In this document: piece after piece, positions 1 to 10,240 of the stretch
Layout of the letters: the number at the start of each line of letters is the position of its first letter
How positions within the stretch are numbered: the first letter of the stretch is position 1
DNA from: Muribaculaceae bacterium
Lineage (GTDB): Bacteria > Bacteroidota > Bacteroidia > Bacteroidales > Muribaculaceae
Assembly (NCBI GenBank): GCA_022509165.1
Contig: JAFLTT010000003.1
Location: forward strand, 1-64,000
Length of the DNA stretch: 64,000 nucleotides
Direction: 5' to 3'
The notes under the pieces: model-generated
The model's database searches: none
Seen by the model: the letters and a program-made list of their open reading frames with translations, nothing else
Told to the model about the DNA's origin: nothing
Position numbers and translations under genes: made by a program

Positions 1-408
<408 letters not shown>

Positions 409-625
409 TATCTATCTTTTCAGATCTCTTTTTTTCAGTTTGTCTGTCCGGCCGTCTCTCCAGGATATCGACGGGAAACTTGTATTATATACATAACCTT
501 GTTTCCCTATTTCTTGCTGCTCCGGCAATCCCGTTGATTCGGAATCGCCTGTCCTGTGGCATCATTTCATTGTTCTCTTAGTCCGCTAAAAAATCCCGGG
601 ACGTTGCGTTCCGGGCGCTTTTAGC
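409..625 (-). other. rRNA operon leader with promoter-proximal hairpin
   Basis: This gene-free stretch lies between the predicted rrn start site and the 16S 5' end. At the distal edge (585-625) there is an inverted repeat, GCTAAAA...TTTTAGC, enclosing an inner CCCGG/CCGGG pair. On the transcript this hairpin would form almost at the 5' end. The rest presumably holds the processing stem and antitermination signals, but I cannot point to a boxA-like motif with confidence. Confidence 0.55.
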
Positions 626-629
626 AGTG

Positions 630-660
630 CAAAATTACATCTCTCAACAGCATTTTGCAA
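630..660 (-). promoter_or_regulatory. Predicted rRNA operon promoter
   Basis: On the minus strand TAATTTTG (637-630) fits the Bacteroidetes -7 consensus TAnnTTTG. A TTG (660-658) lies 20 bp upstream in the -33 position. The region upstream (660-770) is AT-rich, as expected for a strong rrn promoter. The start site would fall near 623, giving a leader of about 215 nt. Confidence 0.6.
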
Positions 661-814
661 CATATGGTTCTTCAATTATCCCCCAGACGTTATCTTTGAC
701 AACTTAAATACCTGATTATCCGTAGAATCAAAAATTGTTAAAAAATGTATTGAAATATTAAACAACTCATTAATGTATCCTCTTCAGGATGATTAAGAGG
801 TGTAAAATTGGGTG

Positions 815-846
815 TAAAAAAACAAAGGCCTGATAAACAGGCCTTT
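815..846 (-). terminator. Rho-independent terminator of tRNA-Ala
   Basis: On the minus strand AAAGGCCTG, a 5-nt loop and CAGGCCTTT form a perfect 9-bp stem, followed by GTTTTTTT. It begins just past the tRNA 3' end, so the tRNA appears to be its own transcription unit. Confidence 0.85.
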
Positions 847-849
847 GGG

Positions 850-923
850 TGGAGCATACGAGACTCGAACTCGTCACCTCTTGACTGCCAGTCAAACGCT
901 CTAGCCAGATGAGCTAATGCCCC
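850..923 (-). tRNA. tRNA-Ala (anticodon GGC)
   Basis: Read on the minus strand, the sequence folds as a full cloverleaf: acceptor GGGGCAT/ATGCTCC, D arm, anticodon stem TTTGA/TCAAG with loop CTGGCAG, and a T arm with loop TTCGAGT. The anticodon GGC reads alanine GCC/GCU. The acceptor contains the G3:U70 wobble pair that identifies alanine tRNAs, which supports the call independently. CCA is not encoded. Confidence 0.95.
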
Positions 924-935
924 ATGAATTTTCCA

Positions 936-965
936 CAAAATTAATCAATTTTGGTGTTTAACCAA
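936..965 (-). promoter_or_regulatory. Predicted promoter of tRNA-Ala
   Basis: Minus-strand TAATTTTG (943-936) matches TAnnTTTG, with a TTG (965-963) 19 bp upstream. The start site would lie about 6 nt before the mature tRNA 5' end at 923. Confidence 0.5.
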
Positions 966-1024
966 ATATTTTCCTGATATTTTATTTGAAATAATTATCT
1001 GAAAACTCAGTTTTTACTAAAATC

Positions 1025-1056
1025 TCAGTAATCATAATCCTCAGTAATCATAATCC
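1025..1056. repeat. 16-bp tandem duplication spanning a stop codon
   Basis: TCAGTAATCATAATCC occurs twice head to tail (1025-1040, 1041-1056). The inner copy contains the last codons and TGA stop of the PCMD-type lipoprotein gene, and the outer copy is untranslated. The protein product is unaffected. Confidence 0.9.
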
Positions 1057-2627
1057 AAGGAGAATTCATCCACATAGAGTGTGGCTCCATTTCCACCAGT
1101 GAAGAAGTCACCATATTTTGAAGCAGCACATGTTATTTGTATATAGGATGGCTTCGTGAAATAATCCCGGTATTGCAATTCTATTTCAAATGGAGCATAA
1201 TCTTCCATTGTGCCACTGTAGAGCAATTCACCGTATGCAATGATATAATCTGCATCTTTGTCAAATAATTGTCTTGTATTGGGATTAGTACGGATTTGAT
1301 AAGGAGCCGTCCAATCGGTCAAGGCAATATAAATATGACACGTATCAGGTTCTCCAATCAGATATTGTAAATCAGGATTGGATTTGCTCGCATAGTCTAT
1401 TTTGGCTGTCTTATACTGGTAATAGCCTCTTAGTTTGGTTGGTCTCAGATTGAATTGTCTACCAAAATCGAGAATACCGTTGGTACCATCCACTTTAGAA
1501 AAGCTACCTGTATATATTGAGCCGGCACCTAATTTTCCGATACCCAAAATACCAACAAACTTGGTGTTAAGTTCGGCTGCCTTTCCGGATCCGGTCACGG
1601 TATGGTCTGTAGGCACAACGTTGCTCTGTCCGAGAGTGGCTGCACCGGTGTTACCTGTATCCCAATAGGGAGTACCTCCTTCATTCCAGGGACACCAAAC
1701 TTTCCCATCCTTTAGCCACCATTGGTCGAAAGAACCATCAGGAAGATCCATCGTGCCTTGAGTAGTCAGCGTAATAATGTTGCCATACTCACCTTCTGAA
1801 ACCGTACGCACATCATAAGATGTGAGGGGTTCCAGATGAGGAATATAACAAGATAAGGTGCCACCATTCTGAGTGAGCCATGAAGGATCGATATCCTTCC
1901 ATTCTTCCGAATCTGACGCTTTATATTGGAAGGATCCGGATTTTCCTGCTTCACAGCTGCCGTATACCCAAACCACTTCACTCCAAGCCTCCGCATTATC
2001 TGTGCCTACAGTCTGTTCTACAACTTCTGCATAGATAGTCCAATATTCTGTGCGTCCGTGAGCCGTAACTTCCACCCGATAGGGATGATTCAGATCAATT
2101 GTACTGCCCGCTTGTATTACAGGCTGATAAGTGGTGATATCTTCAGGGCCCAGTTTTATAGACTCAATCTTTATATCACTTAGATCAATAGATTCCGGCA
2201 AATACACGATCACTCTGCAAGCAGCCGGATCTATCACCGTCTCCCCTATTTGCCCTTCAACCGTAAAATATCTCTCAATATTCTGCTCTGCCGTGATTTC
2301 CCAGAGGTATGTTTGATATCTTGTAATTTCCACAAACAAAGGCTTTGTCAGATTGTAAGTTCCTTCAGTCAGATCTATATCAGGCACCCCTCCTTCAGAA
2401 ACCTCAAATTTAGAAAATCTTACATTTTCTATATCTGTAGTTTCTTCGAGATAGAGTGTTACCTTAAGTCCGAGTACATCAATGAATGCAGCACGGCTCT
2501 GCCCTACGGCCTCTATTTCGGTTATGGTCTGGGTAATTTTGGGATAAGGCAAATCATTATGGATACAACCAGCCAGACCGGTCGCCACCAAAATCGTGAT
2601 TATAGTGAATCTGATTATATCTTTCAT
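1041..2627 (-). CDS. PCMD-type surface lipoprotein
   Basis: Predicted 528-aa lipoprotein, last gene of the surface operon. I start it at the internal ATG (MKDIIRFTIITILVATG, then AGC), because the 23 residues before it in the ORF track are not signal-like and this start gives a clean type II signal peptide with Cys about 20 residues in. The middle part carries two short beta-rich segments of the kind found in Bacteroides proteins with a PCMD domain ('putative carbohydrate metabolism domain'). The C-terminal about 230 residues (from DGSFDQWW to LYVDEFSLDYDY) look like the PCMD jelly roll. The same C-terminal signature (YVDxFxLxY) recurs in two other genes of this operon. The substrate is unknown and the carbohydrate link is only the family's name. 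It lies 95 nt downstream of the preceding gene. Confidence 0.75.
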   Translation of the reverse strand: MKDIIRFTIITILVATGLAGCIHNDLPYPKITQTITEIEAVGQSRAAFIDVLGLKVTLYLEETTDIENVRFSKFEVSEGGVPDIDLTEGTYNLTKPLFVEITRYQTYLWEITAEQNIERYFTVEGQIGETVIDPAACRVIVYLPESIDLSDIKIESIKLGPEDITTYQPVIQAGSTIDLNHPYRVEVTAHGRTEYWTIYAEVVEQTVGTDNAEAWSEVVWVYGSCEAGKSGSFQYKASDSEEWKDIDPSWLTQNGGTLSCYIPHLEPLTSYDVRTVSEGEYGNIITLTTQGTMDLPDGSFDQWWLKDGKVWCPWNEGGTPYWDTGNTGAATLGQSNVVPTDHTVTGSGKAAELNTKFVGILGIGKLGAGSIYTGSFSKVDGTNGILDFGRQFNLRPTKLRGYYQYKTAKIDYASKSNPDLQYLIGEPDTCHIYIALTDWTAPYQIRTNPNTRQLFDKDADYIIAYGELLYSGTMEDYAPFEIELQYRDYFTKPSYIQITCAASKYGDFFTGGNGATLYVDEFSLDYDY

Positions 2628-2722
2628 TACAATTCGATTTTCCAATCGTATGTACTTCCAATTTAGAAGATTTTCCGGTGGATAAGGAATACGCAAATAT
2701 TCCTTATCCTAATTTAATTTAA

Positions 2723-4990
2723 TTAATTACTCCACCTTATTTCTCCGTATTCCAATTCAAAATCATCCACATACATCACAGAACTTGAGGATCCTGTGAA
2801 ATAATCTCCATATTTGGATGCGGAACATACTATAATAATATGTGTAGCCGGAGTAGTCTTAGCTTTTTCATTATAAATAATAGGAATGTTGATATCGGCC
2901 AATTCATTATCTGAACCTATCTTATTATTCCATGTTACTTCACCATATCCCAATATATTATCCCCTTGCGGTTCAAACATCTTTCCTTGGGCGGTATTCA
3001 GATCACACTGACTGCTGGCGATAGCCACAAAAATCTGACCATTGTCGTTATCACCCTTCGAAAAACCACTCACTTTGTCTTTACTTCCCACTTTATCTAC
3101 AGAACCCGGTTGATAATTAACCTTAACCTTGAGCGCTGAAGGATGAGATCCGTCGAATGGACGACCAAAGGTCAATTGAGCACCTGATGTCCCTTCATTC
3201 TTTATATAATTTCCAACAAATAGATTTCCGGCTGCAAGAACTGTCATAATTGTTTGAGATTTCAATTGTGCAACTGTATTGCCGTTTATAAAGGATGAAT
3301 TACTTGTAGTTAGATTCTTACTTGCAAGTTGTGAGCCGTGGTTACCTGAATCCCAGAATGATGAACTGTTGCCAACACCCGGGAAAGCCGCATTATTACT
3401 GAATTTCGACCATGTCTCCATGTTACCGAAAGGAATTTCAAATCGGGTCTCGGTAGTGAAGGAACGTGTTTTTTGCTCTTCATAATCATCACAGAAACCT
3501 TTGTATTCGTAGGTCTTACCGGGTTGAAGATTATCAATGGTAACAGAGAACCTGTCGCCTGCTGCACGTGTCAATGATCCGGGGGCATATACTTTTACAA
3601 ACTCATCATTACTGTTGGCCAATCTATACATGATACCATAATATTGGGCATCATCTGTATTAATTACACCTTCAAGCGTCACTTTATCTGACAAAATAGC
3701 CATAGGGCTTGTTTCAGGACTTGGAGGCTCAACACTTGAAATCAATTTATTGTCGAGTGCCTTATCTGTATTGGCTATCCTTATAATAATACTGTTACTT
3801 ATAGGAAGAGTACGGTTATCGGAAACTTTCACCTCTATCACATATTCAGAATTACTTTGAGGAAGTTGTCTGAAGAAATCCTGATTAAATCTCAACCAAC
3901 CTTCGTGCACCGAAATCGTCCCGTTGTCATCAGAAATCTGGCTGTCTGTGAGATGTTCGTAAGAGATACCTTTTGTCAAGAGTTGAGCACTTACCTCATC
4001 TCCTGTCATTCCGTTATTCCATATATTTTTACCATTTAAGTCGCTCATGTCTTCAAAGGTCTCGTTGAAATTCAATGAAAGACTCTTGAGGCCATAGTAA
4101 GCAACTACTCTTAGATAAAAATCATTGAAATTATTATCGGTACAATCTATTTGATTCTGCTCTACATCGAAGTCAGCACCTGCCAATTGAGATTTAAATG
4201 AAGGACCGGGATAAATGTAGAAAGTCTGATCCTTCACCGGAATATCAAGCACTTCAATTTTTACCAAGGCACCACCCTTATCGTTGTCTTTCTGTTCCGA
4301 CAAAAGCTGGAGTTTGTATTCGTGTGATCTTTTCACATCCTTGATGTCATTCTCTTCAGTTACTACTTTCCCGTCAGCTCCGGTTACCTCCACCTTATAA
4401 TGAAGCACATTGTCACCGTTAGGCATCATGAAGTAACCTTTCTTTCCTTCATCGATTTTATCCTTATCAAAGTCTAAAGATGCTCTTGTATGATTGAATG
4501 TAACGTTTACATCCTGAACACTTGGATCCAGATGAGTGATATCAATAGAAGCTATGACATTAGCTATATTCACTTCAAGAGTGACCTGTGTACTTTCTCC
4601 TGCCTCAACGCTAAATTTCTGATAACCGCGATAGAATTTCTTATCGTAGTCTGCAGAAACCGAGTCGCCTGTCCATCCTTCGATAGCATATTCCCCAACA
4701 TTGAGGATCATTGGAGACTCTACAGTGGAGACTCCGGTGTATTTGCGAATCACACCCTTGGAATTTTCAAGATAAATTGTCATCTCGTCTTCCAGTTTCT
4801 GTCGGATATCATCATCGATTGCAGCACGAGTTGACACTACCAAATCGCTATACATTTTGGTATTTAGGAACACAGTGCCTTCTCCCTGGGTTGAGAATGG
4901 AACCTCATTTGTACATGACTGAGTCCCTATGCCGGCTAAAATAATGACAGCCGAATATATTATACTATTTTTCGTTTTCATAACTGTCAT
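2723..4990 (-). CDS. DUF4493 plus PCMD-type lipoprotein
   Basis: Predicted 755-aa lipoprotein. The signal peptide ends in GTQSC (Cys 26), followed by the motif NEVPFS shared with its two upstream neighbours. Residues about 35-260 resemble the DUF4493 N-domain: a beta-rich region with STRA (Arg 55), a 'GxYxIEGWTG' strand and 'FYRGYQKFSVEAG'. The middle is made of beta-sandwich-like segments, and residues about 560-750 form a PCMD-like domain (FGNMETWSKF ... MYVDDFELEYGE). The ATG at 4990 overlaps the stop of the upstream gene by 4 nt (ATGA), which suggests coupled translation; a second Met at residue 4 is the other possible start. It is likely displayed on the outer membrane. Function is unknown. 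Confidence 0.75.
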   Translation of the reverse strand: MTVMKTKNSIIYSAVIILAGIGTQSCTNEVPFSTQGEGTVFLNTKMYSDLVVSTRAAIDDDIRQKLEDEMTIYLENSKGVIRKYTGVSTVESPMILNVGEYAIEGWTGDSVSADYDKKFYRGYQKFSVEAGESTQVTLEVNIANVIASIDITHLDPSVQDVNVTFNHTRASLDFDKDKIDEGKKGYFMMPNGDNVLHYKVEVTGADGKVVTEENDIKDVKRSHEYKLQLLSEQKDNDKGGALVKIEVLDIPVKDQTFYIYPGPSFKSQLAGADFDVEQNQIDCTDNNFNDFYLRVVAYYGLKSLSLNFNETFEDMSDLNGKNIWNNGMTGDEVSAQLLTKGISYEHLTDSQISDDNGTISVHEGWLRFNQDFFRQLPQSNSEYVIEVKVSDNRTLPISNSIIIRIANTDKALDNKLISSVEPPSPETSPMAILSDKVTLEGVINTDDAQYYGIMYRLANSNDEFVKVYAPGSLTRAAGDRFSVTIDNLQPGKTYEYKGFCDDYEEQKTRSFTTETRFEIPFGNMETWSKFSNNAAFPGVGNSSSFWDSGNHGSQLASKNLTTSNSSFINGNTVAQLKSQTIMTVLAAGNLFVGNYIKNEGTSGAQLTFGRPFDGSHPSALKVKVNYQPGSVDKVGSKDKVSGFSKGDNDNGQIFVAIASSQCDLNTAQGKMFEPQGDNILGYGEVTWNNKIGSDNELADINIPIIYNEKAKTTPATHIIIVCSASKYGDYFTGSSSSVMYVDDFELEYGEIRWSN

Positions 4991-6309
4991 TCACTCCAAT
5001 CCTGATCAACAATAAATAAAAATTCTATTTCATTTTCGCCTGTGGAATCTCCAAGTTGAATAATAAACTTATGAGTGCCTTCACCTAACATACATAACAT
5101 GCTCATAAATTTGCTTATATCAAAATGTACGTCCTTCTCTCCCGCTAAAGTATCCTTATCATCCGGCAAAAGGCCCAAAAATCCATGTAAGTCATCAAGC
5201 ATTTCGGGATTCGGAGAAACGAGATCAATCTCTTTCATATCTGCCAAAGTTTCATCTGATGACACTATGATTATCTTAAATGTTTCAATACCATTTTCGC
5301 CGTCAGAATGAATATCCAGTATCACCTTAGTATCAGGTGTTACAATATTTTCTCCAAATTCAACGGTTGATTCACCTAAGTCGACAGAGGGACCTTCGGT
5401 TTCCGGATCATCGGGTGTCGGAGGGTTAGGAGTTGGTGTCTGACCGGGATCTGGGCCCTCTTCAGGTTCTTCAGTTGGCCAGGTCACATCATCAAGGGGT
5501 TTGTCTTCGTCTTCAGGGACATTAGTGGAAACTTTGTTGACATCAACCTTAGCATCTACCTTAATATCTCCTTCTATATTCCCCTGGTCTTCACCCTGGT
5601 AAGAATGACGATAGAAAGTGAGTCGATAGTGGTTACCGGCTTCTACATTATCTAATGTCTTTATCTCTGATATTTGGGATCCATCTACATTACCTCTGAA
5701 CTGAGCAGTAAGGGTACAGACACCATCCTGCTTAAAAAATCCCGGAATTGGATTAGAACTGTCATAATGTTCCTTCTTGAAAGTAAGAGGTTGTCCCTGA
5801 TTCACCCATACTTCAATTTCCGGTTCACCTTCAATATGCTTTAGTAGTTCGGAATCAAGCACTACGGAAACCATCACATTTTTTAGGCTACAAGAGATAG
5901 TCTCCAAATCAGATGTAATTTCATTGGCCCTTACATCGAAATTCCGTGACACACCCTTGAAATGCGGATTGTTCCAGGCTGCCTCCTGATCTTCGTTGTA
6001 TGTCACTTCTATACGATAATTACCCGCACTCAATGTTACAATGTCGGGAAGATCGCGAAGCATGAATTGTTTTACCGGTTGATTTGAAGATGTGTTAATG
6101 AATTTCACATCAAAATCATCAACGTTTAGATTGCTTAAACCGGCACGGGTAGACTTTATAGTCTCGTCCACCTCCAGTTCTACACCGAGTGCTGACTTGC
6201 TGAAGTAACCCTCGCCCTGCAGGCTTGGCCCTTGAAATGGTGTCTCAACCGAGCAAGATGCCAAAATCAAGGAAAGACCACAAATTATATTTATATTTTT
6301 TGCCTTCAT
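4987..6309 (-). CDS. DUF4493-type lipoprotein with Pro/Glu linker
   Basis: Predicted 440-aa lipoprotein with lipobox LASC (Cys 19) and the shared VETPF motif. An STRA site (Arg 55) precedes a DUF4493-like N-domain (to about residue 265). A Pro/Glu/Thr-rich linker (about 270-310, e.g. PDPGQTPTPNPPTPDD) leads to a beta-rich C-terminal domain of about 125 residues that is not PCMD-like and that I do not recognise. Unlike its neighbours it lacks the YVDDFELEY ending. It lies 18 nt downstream of the 887-aa gene and overlaps the next gene by 4 nt. Probably a stalk or spacer surface protein; this is inference. Confidence 0.7.
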   Translation of the reverse strand: MKAKNINIICGLSLILASCSVETPFQGPSLQGEGYFSKSALGVELEVDETIKSTRAGLSNLNVDDFDVKFINTSSNQPVKQFMLRDLPDIVTLSAGNYRIEVTYNEDQEAAWNNPHFKGVSRNFDVRANEITSDLETISCSLKNVMVSVVLDSELLKHIEGEPEIEVWVNQGQPLTFKKEHYDSSNPIPGFFKQDGVCTLTAQFRGNVDGSQISEIKTLDNVEAGNHYRLTFYRHSYQGEDQGNIEGDIKVDAKVDVNKVSTNVPEDEDKPLDDVTWPTEEPEEGPDPGQTPTPNPPTPDDPETEGPSVDLGESTVEFGENIVTPDTKVILDIHSDGENGIETFKIIIVSSDETLADMKEIDLVSPNPEMLDDLHGFLGLLPDDKDTLAGEKDVHFDISKFMSMLCMLGEGTHKFIIQLGDSTGENEIEFLFIVDQDWSE

Positions 6310-6327
6310 TTTATTTCAGTCATTTTT

Positions 6328-8991
6328 TTAATACATGAATTCTAAATCATCCACTACCAAAGTAGCACCATGTTGATAGGATTCATAACGTGAGATATAG
6401 ATGGTAACTGTTATTGTTTCTCCATTTTCATGATAAGATGAGGAGAAGCTAATTTTTAACAGAGCGGACTTTCCACAATTGAAATTATAATCTAATGGAA
6501 TAGAAAATTCAGTAAATTGGTCACTCGGGGTAAGATAAGAAGTACCTTTAGATATTTCCTCTCCACTCTCAGAAAGAAGACTTATAGAAACCACACCATA
6601 TTCATCTAATTCATTCAAATCCGGTGAGTATTTATACCATCCTTTTAAAAATAATGGCCTAGAATTAAATTGGCATCCTTCTTGGGTTACTACAGGATTT
6701 GAAGAGTCACTAAATGTAGCTAAAAACATTTTACCTACAGTTTTTTTAGAAATATTAGGAACATCATGATTATAGTAATCGTCAAAACCTATCTTTGTTT
6801 TGTACCAATCAGTAAGTTTTTCTCCGGATGGGTCCCACGCCACATTTCTGATAACCATTGACACATCTCCTGAATGAGAACCAAAACCCTGGTACGAGTC
6901 TGGAGTAGAATCTCCAGCGCCTATAGGTAAGCTACTAGCTCCTGTACCTCTGTTATGCGAATTATAGGATAAGTTACTATTGAAAACTGAAGGCTGCCTA
7001 TACCAGGTATTATTTGTACCAGTCATAGTTTCTGTGTTTGTAGACGCCCAGTTTACCGGTTCATGAATTGTATATTTTGCTGTATTTTGATAATAGACTC
7101 CCTTTGATACTCCCCATTCTCCACCTTGATTAATACTAGAAATATTATATGTTTCTCTAAGTGTTTCAAAATCTCCATTAGGCACTTTATTAGCCTCTTC
7201 TGTCTGGAAGGAAGGTATCTCAGTTCCTTGATACGTGTCAGTCATCTGGAGACCCAGATAGGCTTTCCATCCGGAGTAAGTTTTCTGTTGTTCCAGCCCT
7301 GTCACAACTATAATTCCATCTTTAGCCTGACTACGGTCTACATAATTTGATGATAAAGTAGAACGTCCGTCATATATATTGATGTTGTTGGCTATCAATT
7401 CTGCCTTCCCTGGTTCAGCGTTCTCAAACTTTATTTTTACTCTCATGGCAAACGGGTCAGTCAGAACTGTGAATTCCGGTAATTTTACATCTACCACCTG
7501 AAGTAATTCCTTCAAATCAGCATATTGAACCTGGACAGTCCATTGATTATCGTTGATGGTTGAAGTGGAGATCTCCAATTCATATTTGTATTCTCCTTCG
7601 GCATCTCCCGGAGTTGAACTTAAAACCTTACCGACAGTGGCATTTACACCTTCTCCATCAGTGGCATTAAATTTGAAATTTTTCTCAGCCAGTTTTTCAC
7701 AATTCGATTTGATTGTAATTTTTATCTTGTTATCTAAAAATTCCGGTTTTTCATACCCAACAATTGAATAATCTATTGCCTTAACGATTGCTTTTAACAC
7801 CTGAAGGTCTTCCTGCACAGCACTTGTGCGTCCAAGTTTGTCTTTCACAATTAGAGAAGCCGAATAGTCTCCCTGATTCAGGTTATTCAGATATTCCTTG
7901 AAATTTATTACTCCGAATTCACCTTGATTAGTAAAGAAACCGCTACATTCTACTTTAGCAGATGCCAAAAGAGCCTGATCTGAAGCTGAAGCATTTATAA
8001 GTTGCACTGTGTATGAATCAGATCCATTAGTAGGAACCTTTGCTCCATTGGCAGCTGTAAGGGTCAGTTCAGCAGAAGCTAATCCAGCAAGTGCCATAAC
8101 ATGGAATTCCGGAGCCTCATCAATTTCAAGTTCATGGGCCCAGAATTCTATAGGAGTTTCTGAAATAAAACCTTTGGCTACTACTGAAGGGGCTTCAGTT
8201 GTGAAGAGTTCATCGGTCAGATTTATCTCTATCGGATCCTCTTCTATAATATTTTCGGAAACATGGATATCCATAGCTTTGTTACCTTTCTCCCCTGTGG
8301 TAACACCCACGGTCACAACATAATGATGTTTGGCTGAAAGATTAAGGGATGTCGGATTGACTTTCACTGTCTGGCCTGCGCGGTTAGTAAGGTTGATGTA
8401 AAGCTGAGCCATCCCCGGAGCAAAATAAGCGGGCCTTGTCTCTCTGTTTACATATGCTACAGCCGTATGACCTGTGGTTTGCACCTCTGCACTATAACCG
8501 TTGGGATATAAAGAAGCAAAGTCTTCTGAATATCTCACACTTACCATGGCATTAGCCAAAGTAGCTGTAAGAGTTTTAGAAGTAGTATCTCCGAGTCTTA
8601 CACTAACATCAGTTTGTCCCTCATAGTACGGACATTCAAAACCTTCCGTATTAATATTACCATAAAAAGCCGAAAGGGTGTAAACTCCCTGAGGGAATCC
8701 ATCTGTTTTATTAAAAGCTTCCAAACTTTCCCAGGTTCTGTTGTAACTGTTGTCTGAACTAACCAGACTCACTGAGAAATTAGCCGGATCAACCTGCATC
8801 GCATAACTGTCGGCGTCATCATCGGCCCGACTTCCTGATACAACACTTGAATCAGTCACAAGATTCAGGTTGATCTTACCGTCGGCTCGCTCTTGAGAAC
8901 TCCATGGTGCCTCGTTTGCACAAGATGTCGCCATCAATGTTGCAACAAGGGCAAACATGGATAAGGGTCCGTTAAATTTTTTGAAATTCAT
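6328..8991 (-). CDS. Large DUF4493-type lipoprotein with PCMD-like C-terminus
   Basis: Predicted 887-aa lipoprotein: MATSC lipobox (Cys 24), NEAPWS motif, then GSRA at Arg 55. Residues about 35-250 are DUF4493-like, including a 'PYYEGQTDVSVRLGD' strand pair and 'HHYVVTVGV'. Several beta-sandwich-like repeats fill the middle. The C-terminal about 280 residues (VPNGDFETLRE ... LVVDDLEFMY) match the PCMD pattern. It is the first and largest of three DUF4493 genes and sits 25 nt after the beta-barrel gene. Role unknown; the arrangement suggests an exported surface structure built with the two barrels. Confidence 0.75.
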   Translation of the reverse strand: MNFKKFNGPLSMFALVATLMATSCANEAPWSSQERADGKINLNLVTDSSVVSGSRADDDADSYAMQVDPANFSVSLVSSDNSYNRTWESLEAFNKTDGFPQGVYTLSAFYGNINTEGFECPYYEGQTDVSVRLGDTTSKTLTATLANAMVSVRYSEDFASLYPNGYSAEVQTTGHTAVAYVNRETRPAYFAPGMAQLYINLTNRAGQTVKVNPTSLNLSAKHHYVVTVGVTTGEKGNKAMDIHVSENIIEEDPIEINLTDELFTTEAPSVVAKGFISETPIEFWAHELEIDEAPEFHVMALAGLASAELTLTAANGAKVPTNGSDSYTVQLINASASDQALLASAKVECSGFFTNQGEFGVINFKEYLNNLNQGDYSASLIVKDKLGRTSAVQEDLQVLKAIVKAIDYSIVGYEKPEFLDNKIKITIKSNCEKLAEKNFKFNATDGEGVNATVGKVLSSTPGDAEGEYKYELEISTSTINDNQWTVQVQYADLKELLQVVDVKLPEFTVLTDPFAMRVKIKFENAEPGKAELIANNINIYDGRSTLSSNYVDRSQAKDGIIVVTGLEQQKTYSGWKAYLGLQMTDTYQGTEIPSFQTEEANKVPNGDFETLRETYNISSINQGGEWGVSKGVYYQNTAKYTIHEPVNWASTNTETMTGTNNTWYRQPSVFNSNLSYNSHNRGTGASSLPIGAGDSTPDSYQGFGSHSGDVSMVIRNVAWDPSGEKLTDWYKTKIGFDDYYNHDVPNISKKTVGKMFLATFSDSSNPVVTQEGCQFNSRPLFLKGWYKYSPDLNELDEYGVVSISLLSESGEEISKGTSYLTPSDQFTEFSIPLDYNFNCGKSALLKISFSSSYHENGETITVTIYISRYESYQHGATLVVDDLEFMY

Positions 8992-9016
8992 AATATTATA
9001 TGATGTTTGATTTATT

Positions 9017-10240
9017 TCAAATATTAACTGCTATACCAAAATTGATATTGAAAATATTGAATCGGAAATTGGCCCCCGAGGTAGTACGTTGTCCCAAATC
9101 TTCATCATTCACTTTTTGCTTTTCATTCTTTATATTAAGACCGAAAACACCTAAAGAAACATTAAATGAGACTTGATCGAGTACATAAACGCATACTCCC
9201 GGTGAGAAATTCAATGCTGCCTGGAAAGTAGTGGTATGTGTCTTACGCATCTCCCCATTGAAGGGACGATGGAAATCTGATGTACCTCCGGAAAGTGCAA
9301 GTTCCACTTCATTAAACACTCCAAATCTTCCTTTCCTGGCAATACCTAAATATTGTGAAAAGGTAATAGAGGCTGAATAGCTATTGCTTTTATACATGAT
9401 ATCATGAAGACTGAAGCTCATGTCTTCATCGATGTCTAAATTAAAAGAACCGATTGATGCTTTCCCTTCAGTGTAGCCAAGCCTTAGACCCAAGGAAAGA
9501 TTACTTTTTATAAAATAAGAGAAATAAGGACGTATTGACCATAATTTTCCACTAAAATCTATATCCGAAATAAGGTCTAATATTTCAAGATTTGCTGTAG
9601 AAAATTCACCGTAAGATGCTGTGAGACCTACCTGCCAGATACCTTTGGGTATAAACAAGAAATTAAACAATCCTCGGTCATATCTACCCAGATTCCTGTC
9701 CTTAAGAACCATGTTGATGGTATCACCCCTGAAGAGCACTTTCTCATAAGGATTTATTTCCTCTTCATTATTTTTAATTCTCGCTGTCACAGGTATTTCC
9801 CCGTAAGTGAGGAGTTCTTGTACTTTACCATCCATTGAATCCGGTACCCATACGTATTTACCCCCGGACTTTACTAAATCCTCGTTCACAATCCGGCTCT
9901 CGTCCACCGAAGTTGATTCTATTTCTATCATATCTTCTTCAATAGAAGGAGAAAGTGCGATTCCGGGTATTACGATTTCTGAATTGGACTGAGGATTGGC
10001 AGTCCCCGCGTTTTCTATTTCATTGAATGGTTCATCACTGTAATATCTCACTACTCTTTCGGTTCTGTGCACCACGTCATCGCGTGAAATTATTTCCCTT
10101 ATATGAATAGTGTCGGTACGGTAAATGGTATCTACTCTTAATTTTTGTGGCGAGGCATTTACCACCGTTTCAGCCTCCATGGCTCCTATTGAAACCATGA
10201 GGGATATTATTGCAATTATTATCTTCCTCATGACTTTCAT
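9017..10240 (-). CDS. Outer-membrane beta-barrel protein
   Basis: Predicted 407-aa secreted protein with an N-terminal signal peptide (IIIAIISLMVSIGAMEA). Residues about 30-150 form a hydrophilic, charged periplasmic region. From about residue 195 (GIWQVGLTASYGEF) the protein shows alternating amphipathic beta strands and ends in INFGIAVNI, a typical barrel-closing strand. The barrel half is clearly related to that of the upstream gene (shared KGxWxxGLxxSY, FGxFNEVxLxxxGG and PGxCxxxxxxxxxNVxxG patterns). ATGA overlap (4 nt) with the upstream gene. Likely the membrane anchor or secretion partner of the downstream lipoproteins, by context only. Confidence 0.7.
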   Translation of the reverse strand: MKVMRKIIIAIISLMVSIGAMEAETVVNASPQKLRVDTIYRTDTIHIREIISRDDVVHRTERVVRYYSDEPFNEIENAGTANPQSNSEIVIPGIALSPSIEEDMIEIESTSVDESRIVNEDLVKSGGKYVWVPDSMDGKVQELLTYGEIPVTARIKNNEEEINPYEKVLFRGDTINMVLKDRNLGRYDRGLFNFLFIPKGIWQVGLTASYGEFSTANLEILDLISDIDFSGKLWSIRPYFSYFIKSNLSLGLRLGYTEGKASIGSFNLDIDEDMSFSLHDIMYKSNSYSASITFSQYLGIARKGRFGVFNEVELALSGGTSDFHRPFNGEMRKTHTTTFQAALNFSPGVCVYVLDQVSFNVSLGVFGLNIKNEKQKVNDEDLGQRTTSGANFRFNIFNINFGIAVNI

